34,385 nt of DNA, taken from assembly GCF_002287235.1 (NCBI RefSeq), contig NZ_LMVP01000312.1, forward strand, positions 1-34,385. Reading direction: 5' to 3'. This document shows positions 17,579 through 25,578 of the stretch, piece after piece (the stretch's first letter is position 1; each line of letters begins with the position of its first letter). Source of the DNA: Methanosarcina spelaei. GTDB lineage: Archaea > Halobacteriota > Methanosarcinia > Methanosarcinales > Methanosarcinaceae. Under the pieces are notes generated by a model. The model saw only the letters and a list, made by a program, of their open reading frames with translations. It had not been told where the DNA came from and ran no database searches. Position numbers and translations under genes: made by a program.

Positions 17579-18997
17579 ATGCCTGGAAAAATAGAAAATC
17601 AATATAAAACTCTGGGTCTATCGAAGATGAATTTAAGGCTGTATATTATTTGTATCGCTGCCGTCGTACTTGCTTTATTAGCAGGACCTGCTTTAGCAGA
17701 TATTACGGCCACAGTTCACGGGACGGCATACAGGTGGGATACCTTCGAGCCTCTAGATAATGCAGTGGTCGAGGTAAATTCTACTCCCTCACAGTCCATG
17801 GTAGCAAAATATGGTGTGTACTCTTTTAATCTGATGCCCGGAGATTATAACATTACAGCCAATTACTATGAGAACAGCAGCATTAAATATTCTGCAAATG
17901 AGAATATTACAGTTAAAGATCAAGGAAAATATTTAGTGGATCTCCTGCTCCTTCCGGTTTATTCGGAAGAACTCATGAGTGATTCCGAACTAAACGGCCT
18001 TTCCGAAAACCCGAACGGAACTGCAAAAAGCACCTCTAACACAACAGATTCGCTAACAGACACATCCACAAGTCCGACAGCAAGCAAAGGTAATTCTAGC
18101 AGCATGTATCTGGCTAACCAAAACATAATTGGCAATATAAATGTAAATTACCTGTTGATAGCAGTCTTTTTACTTCTTATCCTGCTTGCAGCAGGCTACC
18201 GAATCTCCAGAGTGGATAAAAATAGAGAGAAAAATCAGCCTTTTAAAAGTGCACATAAAATCTCAGGTATGGGAGCAGATGAAAAAGTACATACTACAAG
18301 AGATTTTTTCAAACCAGTTAAGGTGCCCGAAATTTCGGTAGAAGTCCATGATGAAAGAGTAGGAGTTCCTCACGAGAGCTTGGAACCCGAGCTAAAATGG
18401 GATTCTCAGGTACAGGAATCTAGGACAAAGCCCTTTGAAACTTCGCCTTTAATAGAACCAATAGCAGATCCTGCGAAAGGGCCTGCAAAAGAATCGATAA
18501 CGGAATCTCTGCAGGAGCCTGCAAAAGAATCGGTAGCGGAATCTCTGCAGGAGCCTGTAAAAGAACCTGTTAATGAACAGGTAAAGTCGACAGTAACAAA
18601 ATTATCATATGGAATCCCGGAAGCGAAAGTGCAGGAAGACTTTGGAGGAATTAAAGCGGACTCTTCGGAAAACAAAACAAAATTGCTCGAATCTGAGCCG
18701 CAAAAAGAGAAACAGGGAGTTCCCTCTGAAGAAGCTGAGAATAAACCTGCAGAGAGTTCTGAAACTGAAACTCCTGTTTCCAGGAAGAAGCTCCCGCTTC
18801 CAGCAGACCTCCAGGAGGTCATGGATATAATTCGAGGCCAGGGAGGCAGGATCACACAGAAAGATTTACGCAGCAAGCTGAAATATTCCGAAGGAAAGGT
18901 TAGCCTCATGCTTGCAGACCTGGAAAGAAGAGAACTGATTGAGAAGTTCAAGCGAGGGCGTGGGAATGTTGTTATCCTGAGAGATGAGGAACGCTGA
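17579..18997 (+). CDS. Transmembrane one-component regulator: outside Ig/carboxypeptidase-regulatory-like domain plus cytoplasmic winged helix
   Basis: The 472-residue protein has an N-terminal hydrophobic signal or anchor (LRLYIICIAAVVLALLAGPA, about residues 19-38) and then a beta-sandwich of the carboxypeptidase-regulatory type (TATVHGTAYRWDTFEPLDNA, MPGDYNITANYYENSS), residues about 42-125. A Ser/Thr/Asn-rich stalk leads to a membrane span (YLLIAVFLLLILLAAGY, about 190-206). The cytoplasmic side has a long charged linker with 12-residue repeats and ends in a winged helix (LPLPADLQEVMDIIRGQGG, LRSKLKYSEGKVSLMLADLE, about 404-470) of the DUF7343/MarR-like kind. This architecture would carry an outside signal directly to DNA. 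The start at 17579 (MPGKIENQ) follows AGGAG at 17564-17568; an upstream GTG at 17507 would add 24 non-homologous-looking residues before the signal peptide. Confidence 0.8.
   Translation: MPGKIENQYKTLGLSKMNLRLYIICIAAVVLALLAGPALADITATVHGTAYRWDTFEPLDNAVVEVNSTPSQSMVAKYGVYSFNLMPGDYNITANYYENSSIKYSANENITVKDQGKYLVDLLLLPVYSEELMSDSELNGLSENPNGTAKSTSNTTDSLTDTSTSPTASKGNSSSMYLANQNIIGNINVNYLLIAVFLLLILLAAGYRISRVDKNREKNQPFKSAHKISGMGADEKVHTTRDFFKPVKVPEISVEVHDERVGVPHESLEPELKWDSQVQESRTKPFETSPLIEPIADPAKGPAKESITESLQEPAKESVAESLQEPVKEPVNEQVKSTVTKLSYGIPEAKVQEDFGGIKADSSENKTKLLESEPQKEKQGVPSEEAENKPAESSETETPVSRKKLPLPADLQEVMDIIRGQGGRITQKDLRSKLKYSEGKVSLMLADLERRELIEKFKRGRGNVVILRDEER
18481..18552 (+). repeat. In-frame 36-bp tandem repeat in the regulator's linker
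   Basis: Two nearly identical 36-bp copies (18481-18516 and 18517-18552) and a diverging third encode 12-residue units like PAKESITESLQE. They lengthen the cytoplasmic linker between the membrane span and the winged helix of the transmembrane regulator. Confidence 0.85.
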
Positions 18998-19163
18998 AAC
19001 TCTGTGTTCTCATATCTCAGCACTTCATAGTACTTTTTATCTCATATTTTATAGCTGTTTCTTTTCTCTTTTTATCAGACAAAAAAATGTTTGTTTTAGC
19101 CAGAAACTGATACATTAAGTCTCTAATGGTCTGAAGAGCAGAGTTTGATTATAGTTGATACTT

Positions 19164-19805
19164 TCAGTCAATCAACAGGATAGACATTGGTTCAGGCTGC
19201 CCTTTAATAGGAAATTTCAGAGGCATACCTGATTCCGCAGCCGTTTTCTTCATATTGATCCCGACAGCATGTTCCGGAATTCTTGCCATATTTGAATGAA
19301 TACAGATTCCCTTTTCCACATTACATTTTTCACATAGCCTGCACGAACCGTTAACAAATGCGACAGCGAAGGTAAAACCTTCATTAAAAGCTGCTTTTTC
19401 AAGCTCCAGCATTGCAAACGCCATTTTCTTGCTATAGTCAAAATATTCTTCCCAGAACTTAGCGGCTTTTTCCCTTGTTTCCTCAGGTTCTGCCGGGTCA
19501 AGCCATGTTTTGTATGGGGCTTTTGCAATTTCTTCATCTGCAACTGCAGGCGACCTGAACTTGACAAGCATAGCATAACTGTATTCTTTAAGGATTTCCC
19601 TAAATTCGTCAACAGTGGGAACATGCGGTGGACATGTCAGTTTTTTCCCGTATCCTATACAGCCCCTGCATTTTAAAACCACTCTTTTTTCTACAAAGAC
19701 ATTGTAAGTGGGAATTATCTTTGCGTCAATTGCTTCCAGTTCCATAGCTTTTTTCACAAGAAAGTCAAATTCCTCAGGTTTTATGTCTGTTGATGGCAAA
19801 CTCAT
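19164..19805 (-). CDS. DUF2284 predicted metal-binding protein
   Basis: The 213-residue protein has the DUF2284 signature: CRGCIGYGKKLTCPPHVPT at about residues 50-68, and a second cysteine cluster, CRLCEKCNVEKGICIH, near residues 156-171. Together these cysteines could hold an iron-sulfur cluster or other metal. The family is common in methanogens and anaerobes; its reaction is unknown. The protein is soluble. It is on the same strand as thiE but 494 bases further downstream, too far to claim an operon. AGAGGG lies directly before the ATG. Confidence 0.85.
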   Translation of the reverse strand: MSLPSTDIKPEEFDFLVKKAMELEAIDAKIIPTYNVFVEKRVVLKCRGCIGYGKKLTCPPHVPTVDEFREILKEYSYAMLVKFRSPAVADEEIAKAPYKTWLDPAEPEETREKAAKFWEEYFDYSKKMAFAMLELEKAAFNEGFTFAVAFVNGSCRLCEKCNVEKGICIHSNMARIPEHAVGINMKKTAAESGMPLKFPIKGQPEPMSILLID

Positions 19806-20299
19806 TCCCTCTGAAAACTTGTTTTTAATTAAAAGCGACTTACTAGTCGTTATTGTGTTAGGAAATAAGTACTGTCAGTTCAGGATACTATTTAATTGTA
19901 CGCAAATATTTCTATCAGTTTTATCTTTATTTATAAAAGTTGCCAGGGAGAGTTTTTCTCGGGTGAAACTCTTCATTATTTTGTAAAAAAATAGACTTGG
20001 AGCCGGTCTCAAGTTTAATATTACTCTTTTCCAAAAGATCTTATTTCAATGATAAAAAGATCTTATTTCAATGATAAAAATAGTTTATCTCAATGATACA
20101 CACTTTTGAAGTAAACTATATTAGTTAATAAGATCTGCCAAGTTCAGACTGTAATTGTAGACATACTCTGATATTGTAGACATACTGTAATTTTTAACAT
20201 GCATTACTGATTTTCTGAAAGGCTTTAAAATGGGAGTTTCTTCAGAAAACGCAGGCATGATGTGGAGAAAAATAGAGAATGAATACTTTTTATTCCTTC
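19806..20299. other. Intergenic region with short repeats
   Basis: No gene. It contains the 22-bp tandem repeat at 20036-20100 and a direct repeat of ATTGTAGACATACT at about 20154-20186. Confidence 0.5.
20036..20100. repeat. 22-bp tandem repeat, two perfect copies and one diverged
   Basis: AGATCTTATTTCAATGATAA marks two identical 22-bp copies (20036-20057 and 20058-20079); a third, diverged copy with TTATCTCAATGATA follows. It lies in the spacer between thiE and the DUF2284 gene. Confidence 0.85.
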
Positions 20300-20962
20300 T
20301 TATGCTTTTTTGTTTTTCCTAACCATATCAATAAAGTACTCAGTTTCTCTTTTTACATCGTCACTGCATATAACTGCAGAAATTGCAACCAGGCTGTCAG
20401 CTCCGTTTTGAATCACACTTTCGCAGTTTTCTTTATTTATCCCGCCAATAGCAACTACAGGAATCTTTACTGCATCTTTAACTTCTCTTATTTTAAGAGG
20501 ACCGATTCCATCCCCTGCATCTTTTTTCGTGGCAGTATCAAATATTGGACCAAGACCTATGTAGTCAGCCCCTAGTTTTTCCGCAAGGACTGCTTCCTCC
20601 CTGTCATTTACACTAAGGCCTATTATCTTATCCTCACCAAGGAGCTCTCTTGCTGTTTCAATAGGCATATCGTCCTGGCCTATATGGACTCCATCCGCAT
20701 CAACCGCTAAAGCAACATCGATCCTGTCATTTACCAGAAATATTGCCCTGGTGCTGCAGATCCTTTTAATTTCTGAAGCCTCTTCGACCATCTCTTTCGT
20801 ACTTTTGTCCTTTTCCCGGTACTGAACAATCTTGCAGCCTGACTCGACTGCCTCCCTGACATCGGATAAAGTCCCATTCTTTGAAAGTCCGGAATCTGTC
20901 ACGAGGTAGAAATCGATTTCCTTCAGAAGGGAACTTTTCAGGTTGAAGCCATTTTGGTTCAT
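20300..20962 (-). CDS. thiE: Thiamine-phosphate synthase
   Basis: Joins hydroxymethylpyrimidine diphosphate and thiazole phosphate to thiamine phosphate in the cytoplasm. The 220-residue TIM barrel shows all ThiE motifs: [23 protein letters not shown] (pyrimidine/diphosphate binding), [47 protein letters not shown] and [12 protein letters not shown] prefer the ATG at 20962 (MNQNGFNLK); a GTG at 20986 would add eight residues and has no ribosome binding site. It lies 138 bases downstream of thiM on the same strand, and the two complete a thiamine salvage step, so they are likely co-transcribed. Confidence 0.93.
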   Translation of the reverse strand: MNQNGFNLKSSLLKEIDFYLVTDSGLSKNGTLSDVREAVESGCKIVQYREKDKSTKEMVEEASEIKRICSTRAIFLVNDRIDVALAVDADGVHIGQDDMPIETARELLGEDKIIGLSVNDREEAVLAEKLGADYIGLGPIFDTATKKDAGDGIGPLKIREVKDAVKIPVVAIGGINKENCESVIQNGADSLVAISAVICSDDVKRETEYFIDMVRKNKKA

Positions 20963-21100
20963 GATACTTAATCCATCCGTACCCACGTTTTTTAAAAACA
21001 GTCGTTATAATCTCATTTTTCAGAACTTATAGTTCTTTTTATTAATTTACCTTTTACTCTTCATCCTCGGAACTTATTGTTTTCCGTTTCTCTTCAAAAC

Positions 21101-21886
21101 TTACTGCTCTTCAAAGTTCATCATACTTTTTACTTTTTCATCCGATAAATTGAATACTTCATCATACAGGTTAACCTTGAAACTTCCGGGCCCGTTTGAT
21201 TTCCTGGCTGCAAGTTCTCCTGCAACTCCAAAGTAACATAGAGCTTCTCTGGACGCTTCGCAGTAATCCGGGTTAACCGCAGCAAACAAACCTATTACAG
21301 ATGCAGCCATACATCCTGTTCCGACAATCGACCCCATAAGCTCATGCCCGTTTTTAACAATAAAAACCTTCTCTCCGTCACTTATAATATCTTCTTTTCC
21401 TGTCATCACGATAACTGAGGAGCTTAATTTTGCAAATTGCTTCGCAATCTTTGCAGGGTCCGCATTAATTGAAGTTGCCTCAACCCCTTTTGTCTCAGCG
21501 CTTTCGCCTGCAAGCTTTGCAATTTCCGAGTAATTGCCTTTTATGATATCGATACGGACAGATTCAAGAATTTTTGCAGCCATTTCATCCCTGAACTTCG
21601 TAGCTCCGACCCCGACGGCATCAAGCACGACCGGAATTTTCTTTTTGTTTGCAGCGGCAGCAGAGATAAGCATGGAATCAATGATTTCCGAGGTCAGGGT
21701 TCCGATATTAAGTACAAGAGCCGATGAAATCCCTGTCATCTCAGCACATTCCTCAGGGGCATGTGCCATTACAGGCAACGCGCCAAAAGCTCTTGTCATA
21801 TTTGCGCAGTCGTAGATAGTTACCCAGTTCGTTATATGATGTATGAGTGGTTTTGTTTCTCTTACTGTTTTTAATGGGTCATTCAT
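21101..21886 (-). CDS. thiM: Hydroxyethylthiazole kinase
   Basis: Phosphorylates 4-methyl-5-hydroxyethylthiazole, feeding thiazole phosphate to ThiE. The 261-residue protein has the ribokinase-like ThiM fold: [19 protein letters not shown] at the N-terminus, [44 protein letters not shown], and the anion-hole/catalytic motif [11 protein letters not shown] near residue 190. The ATG at 21886 has TGAGG six bases upstream, which makes the in-frame TTG at 21898 unlikely. No TPP riboswitch pattern is recognised in the upstream spacer, which instead holds a CTGCAG-containing repeat. Confidence 0.95.
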   Translation of the reverse strand: MNDPLKTVRETKPLIHHITNWVTIYDCANMTRAFGALPVMAHAPEECAEMTGISSALVLNIGTLTSEIIDSMLISAAAANKKKIPVVLDAVGVGATKFRDEMAAKILESVRIDIIKGNYSEIAKLAGESAETKGVEATSINADPAKIAKQFAKLSSSVIVMTGKEDIISDGEKVFIVKNGHELMGSIVGTGCMAASVIGLFAAVNPDYCEASREALCYFGVAGELAARKSNGPGSFKVNLYDEVFNLSDEKVKSMMNFEEQ

Positions 21887-21971
21887 AGTATTCCTCAAAA
21901 ATGTTTTAAAAAATGTTTTATCCGCATATTGACACTTGTGACAGTTTAGATCAACATTGTATAACCAGAAG

Positions 21972-22045
21972 TCATCTGCAGTAAATTACTCATTCTTCAC
22001 CTGCAGAAATTACTCATTCTTCATCTGCAGTAAATTACTCATTCC
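21972..22045. repeat. Three-copy 24-25 bp tandem repeat upstream of thiM
   Basis: Copies at 21972-21996, 21997-22020 and 22021-22045 share TCA(T/C)CTGCAG and AAATTACTCATTC. The array begins 86 bases before the thiM ATG and could overlap its promoter or upstream control region. Confidence 0.85.
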
Positions 22046-22101
22046 TTACCCTTTCAATCTTTCCTTTGGAAAGGTTGTGGTCGAAATTTCCGAAGGAAAG
22101 A

Positions 22102-22399
22102 TTATGTTACTCTTTTCTTACTTTTTCCACGCCTGTGTAAATATTCATTTTCCGGCTCCGGATAAAGCCAATAATAGTAAGGCCTGCTTTTTTCTATGTG
22201 CAGTGATTCGATATTCTCAGTATAAATTGCGGATAATCCTCTCCATATATAAAAATTCTATTCCAAACTCCTCAAGCAGCGTCGGAATTATCATAGCAGT
22301 TAGAGCATGGCGGCTGTTGATGAAGCGATACACCGAGTTTACATTTGTTCTCCGCCTGCATAAGCAATCACTCTTCACCGGACAACATTCATTTTCCAT
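22102..22399 (-). pseudogene. Possible small broken gene (about 99 codons with one frameshift)
   Basis: A minus-strand frame from an ATG at 22399 encodes 60 residues (MENECCPVKSDCLCRRRTN... to LLEEFGIEFLYMERIIRNLY). Shifting one base at its end lets the reading continue (TENIESLHIEKSRPYYYWLY, then RRGKSKKRVT) to a stop at 22102. The joined sequence looks protein-like and charged, but no family is recognised and there is no ribosome binding site. It may equally be chance. Confidence 0.25.
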
Positions 22400-22488
22400 G
22401 AATTTATACTAACCCTGGTTCTGAGCCGATTACTCTTCCCGATTATTTTCTTTTGTCAGTGTTATTAATATCAAATTTTTAAGACTGG

Positions 22489-22502
22489 TTCACAATTGTG
22501 AA
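22489..22502. promoter_or_regulatory. Perfect 14-bp palindrome, operator candidate
   Basis: TTCACAATTGTGAA is a perfect palindrome in the 365-base gene-free stretch between the possible broken gene and the receiver gene at 22765. Its form fits binding by a dimeric helix-turn-helix protein. It is about 260 bases from the receiver start, so the regulated gene is uncertain. Confidence 0.4.
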
Positions 22503-22764
22503 TACTCTGAGTAGGATTATTGGTAAAAATACTTTTTCCTGAAACTTGTAGTTCGAAATAATGGCACGGTTGTAGGAAGAGTGAACATACTCTTCACTAA
22601 TTTAAATGAAAAAATTAATAAAGTCTAACGTCGTTTAGTTCTTTAAATTTATGAGTAAGTTCTCATTTACAGGTAACCTGAGAAGTACTCGACTAAAAAA
22701 GCATACATGAAAACTATGGAATAGTAAAGGTATCTTAATAAAAATAAAAAGAAGGAAAAAATAA

Positions 22765-23142
22765 ATGGCACGGGTTATGATTGTAGAAAACGCCGAATTT
22801 ATGAGAATAGCAATCCGGGATACGCTTTTTAAGCACGGGCACGAAGTGGTTGCTGAAGTAACGGATGACGAGGAAGTCATTGAAAAATATCTGGAGATAA
22901 AACCAGACCTCGTGTTAATGGACATTATGTTGCCGGATAACGTGCCAGACAATATGAATTGGAATAAATTGCTGAGCAAGTTTCTTATTATAGACCAGGA
23001 AGCAAAAATGGCAATGTTTTCCTCTCTTGGCCAGCAGATCCTGATAACGGAATCTCTAAAGATAGGCGCTATGGGCTTTATGGTAAACCCTTTTGAACCC
23101 GGGATGCTGAATATAATCAGAATAATTGCCGAGCCAAACTAA
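22765..23142 (+). CDS. CheY-like receiver-domain protein with degraded active site
   Basis: The 125-residue protein is a single receiver domain (MARVMIVENAEFMRIAIRDT, LVLMDIMLPDN) without an output domain. The phosphorylatable aspartate is present (Asp53 in LMDIMLP). The usual acidic pair is replaced by Glu8-Asn9 (IVEN), and the conserved lysine before Pro-Phe is replaced by Asn108 (FMVNPFEP). Ser86/Ser87 occupy the Thr/Ser position. With the metal-binding pair altered and the lysine gone, it may signal without normal phosphotransfer. GAAGG lies about nine bases before the ATG. No histidine kinase is nearby. Confidence 0.85.
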   Translation: MARVMIVENAEFMRIAIRDTLFKHGHEVVAEVTDDEEVIEKYLEIKPDLVLMDIMLPDNVPDNMNWNKLLSKFLIIDQEAKMAMFSSLGQQILITESLKIGAMGFMVNPFEPGMLNIIRIIAEPN

Positions 23143-23520
23143 CTTGAGAGTGAAAGTATGAATGAAAGTATAATTGATTCCAAACTTTTGCAAGTTATTC
23201 GCTCATTACATATGTTTTTAGTTCAAACAAGTTACAGTAGATACCCAAACAGTGTTAATAAGGTTTCTCAATTCTTTACTATGGATTCTTAAATTTTTGA
23301 GTTCTTAAATCTTTAAATTATTAAGTTCTTAAATTTTTTAAGCGCCTTTTGTCAGATATTTTATTAGATGTTTTATTAGATATATAAATCGGGAAATCTG
23401 CAAAAATGTGACCCTGGTTCTTATCCTCCAAATTTTTGCGGTAAGAACCATATAGGAAGAAATCAAGGAGATTCATTAAAGTTCACTAACCCTGGAAGAA
23501 ACAAATTAGCGGGAAAATAA
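23143..23520. other. Leader region of the flavoprotein gene, AT-rich with structure
   Basis: No gene. From about 23283 to 23342 short repeats of GTTCTTAAATTTTT-like sequence occur, then TTTTATTAGAT twice, a TATA-like AGATATATAAATC at 23378-23390, and the overlapping stems at 23398-23450. The TATA-like box directly before the stems would put them at the start of the transcript or overlapping its start. Confidence 0.5.
23398..23450 (+). promoter_or_regulatory. Overlapping alternative RNA stems upstream of the flavoprotein gene
   Basis: CTGCAAAAAT (23398-23407) can pair with ATTTTTGCGG (23432-23441), ten pairs including one G-U. TGGTTCTTA (23415-23423) can pair perfectly with TAAGAACCA (23442-23450). 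The arms interleave, so the stems form either a pseudoknot or, because the joining loop is too short, two alternative hairpins. The region lies 70-120 bases before the ATG of the flavoprotein gene. A switch-like control element is inferred, not shown. Confidence 0.45.
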
Positions 23521-24510
23521 ATGACTGAGATAACAGACGAACTAGTAATTCGTGGAAATCACATTAAAAATCGAATTGTGATGCCTCCTATGGTTACTTT
23601 TTCTTTTCACGGAGACAATGGATCTTACTATGGCAAGCAGCACATTGAGCATTATACAAAGCGTGCAAAAGGTGGTGCCGGCCTTATTATCGTGCAAGCG
23701 ACCAGCGTTTTTGGGGCTGTAGATTCAACAGGTATGTGGTCAGCAGGTGATATCTCAGCTTTAAAGCAAATTTCAAGCAATTGCCATGAGTATAGTGCAA
23801 TAGTAATGATGCAGCTTCATTGCGGTAATTTTGATATTAACGAGTTGTCAGCCGAAGACGTTCACTCGATGCAGAGAAATATGAAGCAGGCAGCCATTCG
23901 TGCCTGTGAAATGGGTTTTGACGGCGTTGAGTATCATTTTGCCCACGGATATACTTTATGCAAATTTCTTGATGCTTCTTACAACCGCCGAACAGACCAG
24001 TACGGAGGCGACGCCCTAAACAGGGCAAGAGTTTTAACGCAAATTCTGCCGGAGATTCGAAATAATACCCACAAAAATTTTATTGTCAGCGTACGCATTG
24101 GAGAGTATCTGCCCGAAAGCAAGGACGGCATTGAAGCAGCCAAAACCTTTGAGAAAGCAGGTATTGATTTATTGCATATTTCATTTGGCATGCAGCCTCC
24201 AACAAACCCGGTTCCCGATGGTTTCATATGCAGTCCTATAACCTATAGCGGCTGTAAGATCAAAAAAGAAGTAAAAATTCCAGTTATTGCAGTCAATGAA
24301 ATCCGCACTGAAGAACAGGTGCGGTTCTTAATTGAAAATGATTATGTGGATTTTGCTGCTGTTGGCCGGGGTATGTTAGCTGACCCTGATTTTGCCAATC
24401 ATGTGATAAATGGAGAACCTGTAAATACGTGCCTGGGGTGTGAGAGGTGCTTCTGGTTTACTGATAGTACGCTTTGTTCGGCAGAAAATAAAAATAATAA
24501 CCTTCAATGA
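23521..24510 (+). CDS. Old-yellow-enzyme family NAD(P)H:flavin oxidoreductase
   Basis: The 329-residue protein is a single FMN-binding TIM barrel of the OYE/2,4-dienoyl-CoA reductase family. FMN and active-site motifs are visible: NRIVMPPMVT, MMQLHCGNFD, GFDGVEYHFAHGY, the FLDASYNRRTDQYGG signature, VSVRIGEYLPES and AAVGRGMLADPDFA. The segment after QLHCG that normally carries 25 or more residues of substrate loop is missing, so the pocket should be more open. A C-terminal cluster C-x2-C-x2-C-x8-C (CLGCERC to C) recalls the iron-sulfur site of dienoyl-CoA reductases but with altered spacing. The later FAD/NADH domains are absent. The substrate is unknown. It converges with the NmrA-like gene, six bases apart. 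Confidence 0.88.
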   Translation: MTEITDELVIRGNHIKNRIVMPPMVTFSFHGDNGSYYGKQHIEHYTKRAKGGAGLIIVQATSVFGAVDSTGMWSAGDISALKQISSNCHEYSAIVMMQLHCGNFDINELSAEDVHSMQRNMKQAAIRACEMGFDGVEYHFAHGYTLCKFLDASYNRRTDQYGGDALNRARVLTQILPEIRNNTHKNFIVSVRIGEYLPESKDGIEAAKTFEKAGIDLLHISFGMQPPTNPVPDGFICSPITYSGCKIKKEVKIPVIAVNEIRTEEQVRFLIENDYVDFAAVGRGMLADPDFANHVINGEPVNTCLGCERCFWFTDSTLCSAENKNNNLQ

Positions 24511-24516
24511 AAAAGG

Positions 24517-25371
24517 TCATACAAATTTTTTCAAATAAGTTTTGAAACCCGTAGAAAAACGAATGGGATTAAGTGCATCATTTTTAATTTTTCCTTCAAT
24601 AACTGCTTTTGTCATCAGAATAAAATTATCTGCTGCGCCTTTTGAAAATCCGGCCTGTGTTAACGTACTCTCCCATTCTTCAGGTAATATTTGCTGCAAA
24701 GTTACGTTTCGGTTTAATACTTCTCTAAATATTTTTGCTATATCTAGAGAACTGTAATCATGGGGGCCCATTATTTCGTAGATTCTTTCCTGTGGGTTTT
24801 TACAGGTCATTACCTCAGCTAAGAATTTTGCAACATCAGGTGGAGCTATCATTGGCAACTCCATTTCAGGTGGAAAAAAAGTTGGCAGTATGCCGTTCTC
24901 CTTAACTAATTCTAAATATCCAAGCCAGTTACTGAAATAGTAAGCAGGCCGAACAAAAATCTGTTCAATTTCAAGATCGGAAAAGGCGTGTTCCAGCATG
25001 TAAGACGCCATCAGATTCCCGGTTCCTGCTTCGTGCTGTGCCCCCATAGAAGATAAACCAACAATTTTAGTAAGTCCGGATGAAAAAACAGCCTCTCTAT
25101 AATTGTTTATAATCATCTGGATTTCTTTTAAGCAATTTTTACATTCCGTATTTTCAGGAGTTAGCAGGAAAACTGAACTTCCTCTCTGAAAGGCTCTTTT
25201 TAAGGTTTCTGCATCAAAATAGTCTGCAATAACAACTTCAGCACCCTTATTTTTTAACTCCTGTACTTTAGAACTATCCCGAATAACAGCTCTTACCGGT
25301 TGACCTTTCTTTAAAAGATTCTCTACAAGCATCGAACCTATCTGGCCTGTTGCTCCTAATATTATATTCAT
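24517..25371 (-). CDS. NmrA-like NAD(P)-binding protein (atypical SDR)
   Basis: The 284-residue protein begins MNIILGATGQIGSMLVE, a Rossmann dinucleotide-binding motif (G-A-T-G-x-x-G). RAVIRDSSKV follows at the end of the second strand, as in NADP-binding NmrA/azoreductase-like proteins, and VVIADYFDAETLKRAF at the third. There is no classical Tyr-x-x-x-Lys catalytic pair in the expected place, so it may be a redox sensor or a quinone/flavin reductase. The ATG at 25371 gives the usual N-terminus; a TTG at 25392 is in frame but would push the nucleotide motif inward. It converges with the flavoprotein gene, whose stop is six bases away. Confidence 0.87.
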   Translation of the reverse strand: MNIILGATGQIGSMLVENLLKKGQPVRAVIRDSSKVQELKNKGAEVVIADYFDAETLKRAFQRGSSVFLLTPENTECKNCLKEIQMIINNYREAVFSSGLTKIVGLSSMGAQHEAGTGNLMASYMLEHAFSDLEIEQIFVRPAYYFSNWLGYLELVKENGILPTFFPPEMELPMIAPPDVAKFLAEVMTCKNPQERIYEIMGPHDYSSLDIAKIFREVLNRNVTLQQILPEEWESTLTQAGFSKGAADNFILMTKAVIEGKIKNDALNPIRFSTGFKTYLKKFV

Positions 25372-25411
25372 CTTATACCAACTCAGATCCAAATTTATTA
25401 TTTTTACTTAT

Positions 25412-25578
25412 GAGCTTATCCCAAAACCAATTTTATCTTCAAATTAGTAAGGTCTCAAAATTATTTTCGTAATCAGGAAATCGATTGATTATTTGAAATC
25501 CGTAATTCAAAGAAATAATCGATTGATTATTTGGAATCCCGAATTCAGAGAAGTAGTTTTGAGTTTTGGGATAAGCTC
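25412..25578. mobile_element. MITE-like element with perfect 16-bp terminal inverted repeats
   Basis: GAGCTTATCCCAAAAC (25412-25427) and GTTTTGGGATAAGCTC (25563-25578) are perfect inverted terminal repeats. The element is 167 bp and holds two copies of an AATCGATTGATTATTTG-like unit inside. It has no coding capacity. TAT flanks both ends and may be a three-base target duplication, although so short a match can be chance. The terminal sequence resembles IS5-type ends from memory. The reverse complement matches the repeat at 2077-2254. Confidence 0.65.

Noticed and set aside
18406-19023. Minus-strand frame of 205 codons opposite the transmembrane regulator
   Set aside because: Low-complexity Ser/Phe-rich antisense of the charged linker.
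21887-22100. TPP riboswitch upstream of thiM
   Set aside because: The conserved CUGAGA and related THI-box core are not seen; only a CTGCAG-containing tandem repeat is present.
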